A DNA stretch of 64,000 nucleotides from Pseudomonas sp. B20(2017) (lineage in GTDB: Bacteria; Pseudomonadota; Gammaproteobacteria; Pseudomonadales; Pseudomonadaceae), in contig NZ_NEJP01000024.1 in NCBI RefSeq assembly GCF_002113125.1, positions 26,198-90,197 on the forward strand. Direction: 5' to 3'. How positions within the stretch are numbered: position 1 is the stretch's first letter; the number at the start of each line of letters is the position of its first letter. The notes beneath the pieces were generated by a model. It made no database searches and was not told where the DNA came from. It saw only the letters and a list, made by a program, of their open reading frames with translations. Made by a program: the position numbers and the translations under genes. This document shows positions 50,701-56,385 of this stretch, piece by piece.

Positions 50701-53700
50701 AGCGCAACGTCGAGCCATTGCGCGTTCAGCGGCTCGCGGGCGGTCAGCAGCAGCGACTGGTTCCAGTGCTCGCGGGCGTCCATCGGGTTGGCGAAAAACG
50801 CCTGCTGGATCGGGCCCAGCAGTGCGTCGCCGGTCACCGGTCCCTGATCCACCGAACTGTGGTGATCGACTTTGGCGACCAGTGCCAGGCTGCGCACGGT
50901 CTGGTACTGGAACAGGTCGCGCGGGCTAACCCGAATCCCGGCCTGCCGTGCGCGGCTGACCACCTGAATCGAGATGATCGAGTCACCGCCCAGTTCGAAA
51001 AAGTTGTCTTCCAGACCGACGCGCTCGATCCCCAGCACGTCCTGCCAAATGGCCGCCAACGCAATCTGCATGGCGTCCTGCGGGGCGATAAATTCCTGCT
51101 GCGGCGCGGCGTCCGGTTGCGGCAGGGCTTTGCGGTCGAGTTTGCCGTTGGCGGTCACCGGCAACTTGGCCAGAGTCATCAGGTAAGTCGGCACCATGAA
51201 CTCCGGCAGACTGCCGAGCAACCAGGCCTTGACGCCTTGCTGCCATTGCTCCGGCGGATTGGCGTCCTCCAGCACCAGGTAACCGACCAGATGCTTGCCG
51301 CCCTGCACCAGCACCACGGCTTCGCGCACCAGCGGATGCTGCATCAGGCGAGTTTCGATTTCGCCCAGTTCGATGCGCAGACCGCGCAGTTTCACTTGAT
51401 GGTCGAGTCGTCCGAGGTATTCGATCACGCCGTCGGCGCGCTGACGCACGCGGTCGCCGGTGCGGTACAGGCGCTCGCCGTCATGGAACGGGCACGGCAC
51501 GAAGCGTTCGGCGGTCAGCGCCGGGCGACGATGATAACTGCGCGCCAGCCCTGCCCCGCCGAGGTACAACTCACCGGCCACACCGCTTGGCACCGGCAAC
51601 AGTTCGGCGTCGAGCACATGGGTGCGCAGGTTGGCGATCGGCTGACCGATCGGCACGCTGTCGGCGCCTTCATCGACACAAGTCCAGTGGGTCACGTCGA
51701 TGGCCGCTTCGGTCGGGCCGTAGAGGTTGTACAGACCCGCCGCCGGCAGTTTCGTAAAGACCTGGATTTGCGCGTCCAGCGGCAAGGCCTCACCACTGCA
51801 GACAATGCGCTTGAGCCCGGTGCACGCCTCGACGCCCGGTTCGTGAATGAACGCCTGGAGCATCGACGGCACGAAGTGCAGCGTGGTGATGCCGTGACGG
51901 TTGATGGTGTCGATCAATTGCAGCGGATCGCGATGCACACCCGGCGCCGCGACCACCAGACGCGCGCCGGTCAGCAGTGGCCAGAAAAACTCCCAAACCG
52001 ACACGTCGAAGCTGAACGGGGTTTTCTGCAACACCGCATCGCTGCCGTCCAGACCGTAGGCTTCCTGCATCCAGCACAGCCGATTGACCAGTGCCGCGTG
52101 GCTGTTGCCGGCCCCCTTGGGTTTACCAGTGGAGCCGGAGGTGTAAATCACATAGGCCAGATTCAAAGGCTCGACCACTACGTCGGGACGGCTGGCGCTG
52201 TACCCGTCCAGCCAGTCGGCCGGTTGGTCGAGGGTGATGACCGTCACACCTTCGGTCGGCAATCCCGAGGCCAGCTCGCTCTGGGTCAGCAGCAAGCGGA
52301 TGCCGCTGTCCTCGACCATGTAGACCAGACGCTCTTGCGGGTATTCCGGGTCGAGCGGCACATAGGCGCCGCCGGCCTTGTGAATCGCCAGCAGGCCGAT
52401 GACCATTTCCGGCGAACGCTCGACGCAGATGCCGACCAGACTGTCCGCCTGCACACCCTGCTCGCGCAGCAGGTGCGCCAGGCGGTTGGCCCGGGCATCG
52501 AGTTCGGCATAGCTCAGGGTGGTGTCGCCGAACGTCAGCGCCGGGGCATCCGGCGTGCGCGCAACCTGCGCTTCGATCAGATGATGGATCGGCTGCCCGA
52601 CCGGGTACTCCGCCTGGGTAGCGTTCCAGCCGTGCACCAGGGTCTGCTGCTCGTCTGCCTCCAGCAACGGCAACTCACCGATGCGCTGCGACGAATCCGC
52701 CACCATCGCCTTCAGCAGTCGCGTCCAGTGCCGGGCCATGCGCTCGATGGTGGCGGCGTCGAACAGATCGCTGGCGTAGGTCAGCGCGGCGTGCAGCTTG
52801 CCGCCCTTCTCGTAGGTGTCCAGGGTCAGGTCGAACTGGGTGGTGCGGCTCTGCCAGTCGAGGCTGTCCAGCGCCAGGCCGGACGCGGTGCTGATCGTCG
52901 TGATGTCGGCGACCTGCGGCTGGTGGTTGTACATCACCTGGAACAACGGCGTGTGGCTGAGGCTGCGTTCCAGTTTCAAGGCTTCGACCAGACGCTCGAA
53001 CGGCAGATCCTGATGGGCCTGGGCACCGAGGGCGGTTTCCTTGATGGCGCGCAGCAGGTCATCGACCCGGGTCTGCCCGTCCAGTTGCGTACGCAGCACC
53101 TGGGTGTTGACGAAGAAGCCGATCAGCCCTTCGATTTCCCCACGGTTGCGGTTGGCGATCGGCACGCCCACGCGCAGATCGGTCTGGCCGGTGTAACGGT
53201 GCAGCAGCGCATTGAACGCGCCCAGCAACAGCATGAACAACGTCACCTGATGCTGCTGCGCGGTGTGGCGCAACTGGTCGGCCAACTGGCTGTCGATCGC
53301 GAATTCGTAACGGGTGCCGCGATAACTCGGCATCGCCGGGCGCGAGTGATCCAGCGGCAGTTCGAGCACCGGGTGCTCATCGCCCAATTGTGCCTGCCAG
53401 TACGCCAGTTGCCGGGCCTGCTCGCCGGCTTCGAGCCAGCGGCGCTGCCACAAAGCATAGTCGCTGTACTGGATCGGCAGCGCCGCCAATTGCGGTTGCT
53501 CGCCGGCATCGAAGGCGTCGTAGCAGCGGATGAACTCGTCGATCAGCACGTTCATCGACCAGCCGTCGGAAACGATGTGATGCAAGGTCAGCAACAGCAC
53601 ATGTTCCTGCTCGGCGAGCTTGAGCAGCGTGACGCGCAACAGCGGGCCGACCGCCAGATCGAACGGCAGCACCGACTGCTGCTCGGCGGCGCGGGTAACC

Positions 53701-54125
53701 GCCTGCTCGCGCTCGTCGGCAGGCAATGCGCTGAAATCCTCGTGGGCAATCACCAGCGGCGCCGAGGCCGGCACCTGCAACAGGCTGTCGTCGGCCTGGC
53801 GCTGGAACACTGTGCGCAGTGTTTCGTGGCGCTCCACCAATCGGGCGAAGGCTTGCTCCAGCGCCACAAGATTCAAGCGGCCAGTCAGGCGCACGGCGCC
53901 CGGCAGGTTATAGGCGCCGCTCTGCGGATCGAGTTGCCAGAGAAACCACATGCGCTGCTGCGCGTAAGACAGCGCCTGACGATCCTCGGCCTCGATTCCG
54001 GCGGGAATCGGGAAACGGGCGAAATCCACGCCCTCCTTTTGCAGCGCCGCCAGGAACATCTGGCGTTTTTCGAGAGGCAACCCGATAAACCGGCGAGCGA
54101 GTTTCAAGGAGTCTTCTGCATTCAT
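41796..54125 (-). CDS. pvdI: Pyoverdine NRPS I: C-A-T-E-C-A-T-E-C-A-T
   Basis: A 4109-residue NRPS that should receive the chain from PvdL; the symbol is positional. Module 1: C, A1 (~485-980), T (Ser ~1048), E (HHLVVDG ~1224); code D-V-W-H-V-S-L-I-D-K, Ser. Module 2: C (HHILMDGW ~1690), A2 (~2005-2500), T (Ser ~2547), E (~2730); code D-G-E-A-C-G-G-V-T-K, which I associate with hydroxyornithine in pyoverdine synthetases. Module 3: C (~3200), A3, T (Ser ~4047); code D-L-W-N-N-A-L-T-Y-K, Ala. The predicted order is D-Ser, D-OHOrn, L-Ala. The protein ends in an acidic helix (KLNKLEALLDDMEEV), a likely docking element for NRPS II. The start MNAEDSLKLARRFIGL is typical of pyoverdine side-chain synthetases. 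The promoter at 54181-54204 is a weaker PvdS match. Confidence 0.95.
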   Translation of the reverse strand: MNAEDSLKLARRFIGLPLEKRQMFLAALQKEGVDFARFPIPAGIEAEDRQALSYAQQRMWFLWQLDPQSGAYNLPGAVRLTGRLNLVALEQAFARLVERHETLRTVFQRQADDSLLQVPASAPLVIAHEDFSALPADEREQAVTRAAEQQSVLPFDLAVGPLLRVTLLKLAEQEHVLLLTLHHIVSDGWSMNVLIDEFIRCYDAFDAGEQPQLAALPIQYSDYALWQRRWLEAGEQARQLAYWQAQLGDEHPVLELPLDHSRPAMPSYRGTRYEFAIDSQLADQLRHTAQQHQVTLFMLLLGAFNALLHRYTGQTDLRVGVPIANRNRGEIEGLIGFFVNTQVLRTQLDGQTRVDDLLRAIKETALGAQAHQDLPFERLVEALKLERSLSHTPLFQVMYNHQPQVADITTISTASGLALDSLDWQSRTTQFDLTLDTYEKGGKLHAALTYASDLFDAATIERMARHWTRLLKAMVADSSQRIGELPLLEADEQQTLVHGWNATQAEYPVGQPIHHLIEAQVARTPDAPALTFGDTTLSYAELDARANRLAHLLREQGVQADSLVGICVERSPEMVIGLLAIHKAGGAYVPLDPEYPQERLVYMVEDSGIRLLLTQSELASGLPTEGVTVITLDQPADWLDGYSASRPDVVVEPLNLAYVIYTSGSTGKPKGAGNSHAALVNRLCWMQEAYGLDGSDAVLQKTPFSFDVSVWEFFWPLLTGARLVVAAPGVHRDPLQLIDTINRHGITTLHFVPSMLQAFIHEPGVEACTGLKRIVCSGEALPLDAQIQVFTKLPAAGLYNLYGPTEAAIDVTHWTCVDEGADSVPIGQPIANLRTHVLDAELLPVPSGVAGELYLGGAGLARSYHRRPALTAERFVPCPFHDGERLYRTGDRVRQRADGVIEYLGRLDHQVKLRGLRIELGEIETRLMQHPLVREAVVLVQGGKHLVGYLVLEDANPPEQWQQGVKAWLLGSLPEFMVPTYLMTLAKLPVTANGKLDRKALPQPDAAPQQEFIAPQDAMQIALAAIWQDVLGIERVGLEDNFFELGGDSIISIQVVSRARQAGIRVSPRDLFQYQTVRSLALVAKVDHHSSVDQGPVTGDALLGPIQQAFFANPMDAREHWNQSLLLTAREPLNAQWLDVALAHVINHHDALRLRYVESADGWRQFHGPLVETADLWQREAQTAEQLTALCDAAQRSLNLENGPLLRAVLVAMADGSQRLALIVHHLVVDGVSWRVLLEDLQQAYEQLAAGGGVQLPAKTSAFQTWTARLSAEASRFDAQLDYWKAQHHGAMDLPCERPEGSLQNIHGEKIEWRLDAARTRQLLQQAPAAYRTQVNDLLLTALARTISRWTGQSGTLIELEGHGREDLFDDIDLTRSVGWFTSLFAVNLTSSDDLDGSIKSVKEQLRAVPDKGLGYGVLRHLAAPSVRAELAALPAPRITFNYLGQFDRQFDESALLVPSTEGSGTAQDPSAPLANWLTVEGQVYGGELAMSWGFSREMFDAATVQHLADQYALELDALIEHCCNQALPQATPSDFPLARITQAGLDGLPVPAGQLDDLYPLSPMQQGLLFHTLYEQAAGEYVNQLRVDVQGLDAERFRAAWQATLDAQDILRSGFVWQGDLQQPLQIVHKHLALPFTALDWRERDDQAQDLAALADAERVQGFDLSQAPLLRLVLVQTGADQWHLIYTHHHILMDGWSNSQLLGEVLQRYSGRAPTSGGGRYRDYIAWLQRQDGQLSEDFWNGQLAALQEPTRLARVASANDGQSGHGDHFQTLDAQRTQALETFARQQKVTVNTLVQAAWLLLLQRYTGHETVAFGATVAGRPADLPGIEQQVGLFINTLPVIGTPRPDQTVGDWLQAVQAQNLGLRDFEHTPLADIQRWAGQGGEALFDNILVFENYPIAQALQQGSGQGVVFGDVANLEQTHYGLSVAVTLGEQLALHYSFERSQFAPAVIESIDAHLLHLLEQFVESAERNLGEIALADAAEHARQHADNLPQPYPVDIGVHQRIAALAAERPQRTAVIFDGRHFCYGEIDQRANQLAHALIARGVGPETRVGVALPRSEAVIVALLAVLKAGGAYVPLDTSYPRERLAYLIEDSGLALLLSDSSVAAQLPVDDSVPLLELDRLDLREWPISAPSVQLDPHNLAYVIYTSGSTGNPKGVSVAHGPLAMHCQAIGQRYEMRDSDCEFHFMSFAFDGAHERWLTSLTHGASLLIRDDSLWTPEQTYNAMREHGVTVVAFPPVYLQQLAEHAEREGNPPKVRIYCFGGDAVPNASFERVKRALDPDYIINGYGPTETVVTPLIWKAGREVPCGAAYAPIGSRIGDRSAYVLDADLNLLPQGMAGELYLGGTGLARGYLNRPGLTAERFVADPFSATGGQLYRTGDLVRQRVDGTFDYLDRIDNQVKIRGFRIELGEVEAALQALDGVREAVVVAQEGSAGSGKRLVAYVVGDSTRADFTEDLRAQLKVSLPAHMVPAYVLRLERMPLTPNGKLDRKNLPKPDVSQLQQTYVAPQSAVEQQLATIWQDVLKLGQVGISDNFFELGGDSIISIQVVSRARQAGIRFTPKDLFQHQTIQALAAVTQTGESLPLIDQAPVTGSTELLPIHQAFFADAIPDRHHWNQSVMLKPTRALDAQVLEQALDALVMHHDSLRLDFTEQAEGWSAQYRDIATKAGEAILWTVDVADLAALEALGEKAQRSLQLSGGSLIRAVLANLADGSQRLLLIVHHLVVDGVSWRILFEDLQNVYRQIAAGAAVQLPARTSSVKAWAAALQDYAATPALQAELGFWQQQLQGASAALPYDHPDGGQQHDQALTIRSRLDQTLTRQLLQEAPTAYRTQVNDLLLTALARAVTRWTGDDSALVLLEGHGREDLFEHVDLTRTVGWFTSVFPARLAPGAEPGASLKQVKEQLRAIPNKGIGFGALAHLGDDAARQSLHALPAPRLTFNYLGQFDGSFDAGDEALFVPTAESGGAEVNMQGPLGNPLALNGKVFGGELDLSWTFSGAMFDTATIQRLADDYVQELTALIRHCCDAANRGVTPSDFPLAQLSQAQLDALLLEPQGIDDIYPLSPMQQGMLFHTLLEHGNGDYINQMRLDVDGVDPQRFRAAWQAAVDAHDILRTGFFWQGDLPQPVQVVQRQVEVPFSVLDWSARADLDRALQTLADEERALGLDLNSAPLLRLVLVKTATDRHHLIYTNHHILMDGWSSAQLLGEVLQHYSGENVPRPTGRYRDYIAWLQRQDVAAAEAYWQAALNNLQEPTRLSDAIARPVAGLPSVGYGDHYQVLDVDLTRRLSEFARASKVTVNTVVQAAWLLLLQRYTGKQCVAFGATVAGRPADLPGAEQQIGLFINTLPVIAEPRADQSLTGWLQSVQAQNLALREFEHTPLAQIQSWAGQGGDALFDSLMVFENYPIAEALERGAPQGLRFGAVANQEQTNYPLTLLVNMGVQLSVHFSFQHDSFAPASVAQLGEHLQRLLGQMTEAGERSLSELSLNAQGQQPVVTDFVADLCIHQSIERQVVARPDALAVTFADTRLTYAELDARANRLAHKLIELGVGPEVRVGVAMPRSEQLLVALLAVLKAGGAYVPLDPDYPADRVAYMLEDSRARVLLTEQAVAATLIVPTETRVVLLDQVVLEAYPTHAPQTTVAPDNLAYVIYTSGSTGQPKGVSIAHRNVMALIDWSAKVYSRDDIQGVLASTSVCFDLSVWELFVTLANGGSLIIARNALELPQLPARDQVRLINTVPSAINALQRAGQIPPGVRIINLAGEPLKQTLVDALYQQPNLAHVYDLYGPSEDTTYSTWTRRTAGGQARIGRALNHSASHLLDADLQVVPQGVSAELYLSGAGVTRGYLGKAAMTAEKFVPNPFAGNGERLYRTGDLIRQREDGELEYMGRIDHQVKIRGFRIELGEIEARLLAQPGVSEAAVLAVEAEGGAQLVAYVAVPSLDLQDGEAQRQQRDGLKTGLKSSLPDYMIPAHLLFLEQLPLTPNGKLDRKALPAVDASQMQAAYVAPQSELEQQVAAIWQQVLTVERVGLNDHFFELGGHSLLAVNVVSRIALELGLTLTPQLLFQHPVLSDFVAHLNTGGGAINEQKLNKLEALLDDMEEV

Positions 54126-54180
54126 TTCTTGGCATCCGGATCAGTAGGCAGGCAGCACAAAGGCGCGTCGTCCCTATAAA

Positions 54181-54204
54181 ACGAATGCAGACCGGAAAAA
54201 TTAG
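54181..54204 (-). promoter_or_regulatory. Degenerate PvdS promoter of the NRPS I-II-III operon
   Basis: On the minus strand GCTAATTT is followed by CGT at 54183-54181. Read as CTAAT the spacer is 16; read as TAATT it is 15. Either way it departs from TAAAT-N16-CGT. It lies 56 bp before the start of NRPS I, where a PvdS promoter is expected. Confidence 0.6.
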
Positions 54205-54266
54205 CGATTGAGAAGAAGTGTCAGAAGGGAGGTAAAGCGAGGATTTCAGGCGCACCACAGATCAAA

Positions 54267-54369
54267 TGTGGGAGCGAGCTTGCTCCGGGCGGCGATCCGA
54301 CGAAAGCAGTGTGTCAGATAAACAAGCATCGACTGACATGACGCTTTCGCGAGCAAGCTCGCTCCCACA
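54267..54369. repeat. REPIN between NRPS I and the thioesterase gene
   Basis: TGTGGGAGCGAGCTTGCTCC at 54267-54286 is answered by GCGAGCAAGCTCGCTCCCACA ending at 54369. This is a second REP family, distinct from the one at 3541. It lies just after the thioesterase stop codon and upstream of the NRPS promoter, separating the two transcripts. Confidence 0.85.
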
Positions 54370-54378
54370 GGTAAAGCC

Positions 54379-55116
54379 TCAGGCCGAGACAGCCAGAGCA
54401 TGGCGCCGATGGTGCACCTCCAGTTGATCCTTGATCACCTTGAGCACTCGGGCTTCATGCTCATGAATGAAAAAGTGCCCGCCAGCCAGCATGTCCACCG
54501 AGAAACTGCCACGGGTCTCCTTGCTCCAGCCGATCAGTTGTTCGGTGGTGGCACGGTCAGCCTTGCCGCCGAGCACGTGCACGGGGCAGTTGAGCAATGG
54601 CCGCTGCACCGGCTCGAACTTGCCGCACAGCTGGAAATCCGCACGCAGGATCGGCAGGGTCAGGCTCATCAACTCTTCGTTGGCCAGCACTTCCTCGCTG
54701 GTGCCGTTGAGCGTGCGCAACTGGTCGATCAACTGGGCATCGGTCTTGGGATCGGCAAAACCCCGGTCGTAATCGGCGCGCATCGTCGGCGCCGCCGTGC
54801 CTGAGGCGAACAACGCCACCGGCTCCGGGCAACCCAGTGCGCGCAATGCATGGGCGATTTCGCAGGCCAGCAACGCGCCCAGGCTATGGCCGAACAGCGC
54901 ATAGGGCGCCTTGAGGGTCGGGCGCAATTCCTTTGCCAGCTGCATCGCCAACCCGCGCATGTCGGTGTGCAACGGCTCGCCGAAACGTGCGCCGCGCCCC
55001 GGTAATTCCACCGGTTGCAATTGCAGCCATTGCGGCAGCCTCGGCCGCCAGCGGCTGTAGACCATGGCACTGGCGCCGGAGTACGGCAGGCACAGCAGGG
55101 TCAGTTTGGTCACCAC
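54379..55116 (-). CDS. pvdG: Type II thioesterase
   Basis: A stand-alone alpha/beta-hydrolase thioesterase of the GrsT type that clears mis-loaded or stalled T domains of the NRPS. It has 245 residues; the nucleophile is in ALFGHSLGALLA near residue 76, and the C-terminal catalytic His lies in LAGGHFFIHEHE. PvdG is the pyoverdine member of this family; in P. aeruginosa it lies beside pvdL, so the symbol rests on family and promoter rather than on synteny. The start is GTG: two GTG codons stand in tandem (55116 and 55113) after GAGGG, and the second has the more usual spacing. A PvdS-like box lies at 55149-55172, divergent from that of the SCP2-JmjC gene. Confidence 0.85.
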   Translation of the reverse strand: MVTKLTLLCLPYSGASAMVYSRWRPRLPQWLQLQPVELPGRGARFGEPLHTDMRGLAMQLAKELRPTLKAPYALFGHSLGALLACEIAHALRALGCPEPVALFASGTAAPTMRADYDRGFADPKTDAQLIDQLRTLNGTSEEVLANEELMSLTLPILRADFQLCGKFEPVQRPLLNCPVHVLGGKADRATTEQLIGWSKETRGSFSVDMLAGGHFFIHEHEARVLKVIKDQLEVHHRRHALAVSA

Positions 55117-55148
55117 GCTTCCCTCGAAAAATGTCTCTTCAAGAGGGT

Positions 55149-55172
55149 ACGGATCAGGCAGCGGGCAAATTA
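55149..55172 (-). promoter_or_regulatory. PvdS-like promoter of the thioesterase gene
   Basis: On the minus strand TAATT (55172-55168), exactly 16 bases, then CGT (55151-55149). One base differs from TAAAT. It lies 33 bp before the start codon. Confidence 0.7.
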
Positions 55173-55184
55173 GTCGCGGGCCGG

Positions 55185-55208
55185 TAAATTTGCCCGCCAG
55201 GCGCTCGT
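55185..55208 (+). promoter_or_regulatory. PvdS promoter (IS box) of the SCP2-JmjC gene
   Basis: TAAAT (55185-55189), exactly 16 bases, then CGT (55206-55208), a perfect consensus match 38 bp before the GTG start. Its -35 region forms an 11-bp inverted repeat (AATTTGCCCGC, 55187-55197) with that of the divergent thioesterase promoter (GCGGGCAAATT, 55161-55171). Confidence 0.85.
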
Positions 55209-55245
55209 TAACTGTTCAGACCAATTCCAACAACGAGGGATCACC

Positions 55246-56379
55246 GTGGATCTGCAGACCATTCTGGGCAAGTTGTTCGCCAACGCGGGCGCCGTCGGCA
55301 TCGAAGGCATCTTCCAATTCGTGTTTGGTCCGCAGCAAGCGTATTGGTGCGAAATCAAGGCCACCAGCCGTACCGAGGCCGGTCGCCATCCGAGTCCCGA
55401 CGTGACCATTGAAGTCGCCCACACCGATTTCCTCGGCATCATGAGCGGCACCGCCAACGTCGAAGAGCTGTTCGCCAGTGGCCGTCTGAAGATCGGCGGC
55501 AACATGGGCCTGGCGACGATGCTGCCGCAGATCATCGAGCATGCGATGCACGGTGGAGCGGTCGCGGAAAAGGTCGACATGAACAAGCGCTACCCCACCC
55601 CGCCGCGCTTCAGTGAAAAACTCACCGAACGCCTGCCGACCCAGGTCAGCGTCGAGCGTATTGCACGGGGCAAGCTGTCGGTCAGCGAATTCGAGGCCCG
55701 TTACCTGCCCAACGGTATTCCGGTGGTGATCAGCAATGCGCTGCAAGACTGGCCGCTGTTCAACCTCAGCCGCGAAGAGTCGCTGGTGCATTTCGCCGAA
55801 CTGCAAGGCATCACCCGGCACGGCGATTACGTGAAAAAGACGTTCTCGACCGAACGGGATTTTCGCTCCACGTCGATGGCCGATTTCATCGCCTCGCTGG
55901 ACAGCCCGGCCGTCAAGGGCGCGGACGGCGAGCCACCGGCCTACATGGGCAACAACATCCTGCCGGCAGCGTTGATGCAGCAGATTAAATACCCGCCCTA
56001 TTTCGATGCCTCGCTGTTCATCCCGCCACGGATCTGGATCGGGCCCAAGGGCACCCTGACGCCGCTGCACCGCGATGACACCGACAACCTGTTCGCCCAG
56101 GTCTGGGGCCAGAAGAAATTCACCCTCGCCGCACCCCATCACCGCGAAGCACTAGGCACCTGGTCCACGGCTCCCAAAGGCGGGCTGGACGGCTGCGACT
56201 TCAACCCGGACGCGCCGGACTATGAACGCTTCCCCGCTGCGCGTGATGTGACATTCCTGCGCGTGACGCTCGAGGCCGGGGATCTGCTGTTCCTGCCCGA
56301 AGGCTGGTTCCATCAGGTGGAGTCGGTGTCGACGTCGCTGTCGGTCAACTTCTGGGTAAACTCGGGCCGGGGCTGGTAA
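55246..56379 (+). CDS. SCP2-JmjC fusion, putative Fe(II)/2-oxoglutarate oxygenase of the pyoverdine regulon
   Basis: A 377-residue protein of unknown role. Residues ~1-115 look like an SCP2 lipid-binding domain (VTIEVAHTDFLGIMSG and ASGRLKIGGNMGLATML). Residues ~130-377 are a JmjC/cupin_8 domain with the Fe(II) motif in TPLHRDDTDNLFAQVWG (His275, Asp277), a following Lys in GQKKFTL, and the distal His356 in EGWFHQVES. So the iron ligands are complete and the enzyme should be an active dioxygenase, probably a hydroxylase. The start is GTG at 55246 with GAGG nine bases upstream; no nearby in-frame ATG fits the SCP2 fold. The perfect PvdS box upstream puts it under iron-starvation control. I infer a link to pyoverdine, but substrate and step are unknown. 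Confidence 0.85.
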   Translation: MDLQTILGKLFANAGAVGIEGIFQFVFGPQQAYWCEIKATSRTEAGRHPSPDVTIEVAHTDFLGIMSGTANVEELFASGRLKIGGNMGLATMLPQIIEHAMHGGAVAEKVDMNKRYPTPPRFSEKLTERLPTQVSVERIARGKLSVSEFEARYLPNGIPVVISNALQDWPLFNLSREESLVHFAELQGITRHGDYVKKTFSTERDFRSTSMADFIASLDSPAVKGADGEPPAYMGNNILPAALMQQIKYPPYFDASLFIPPRIWIGPKGTLTPLHRDDTDNLFAQVWGQKKFTLAAPHHREALGTWSTAPKGGLDGCDFNPDAPDYERFPAARDVTFLRVTLEAGDLLFLPEGWFHQVESVSTSLSVNFWVNSGRGW

Positions 56380-56385
56380 CCGGCA

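Noticed and set aside
17871..54125. The NRPS genes as a new antibiotic or lipopeptide cluster
   Set aside because: They are embedded among pvdA, pvdE, pvdMNO, pvdP and fpvA, have PvdS-type control, and code for hydroxyornithine and OHAsp, so pyoverdine is the clear product.
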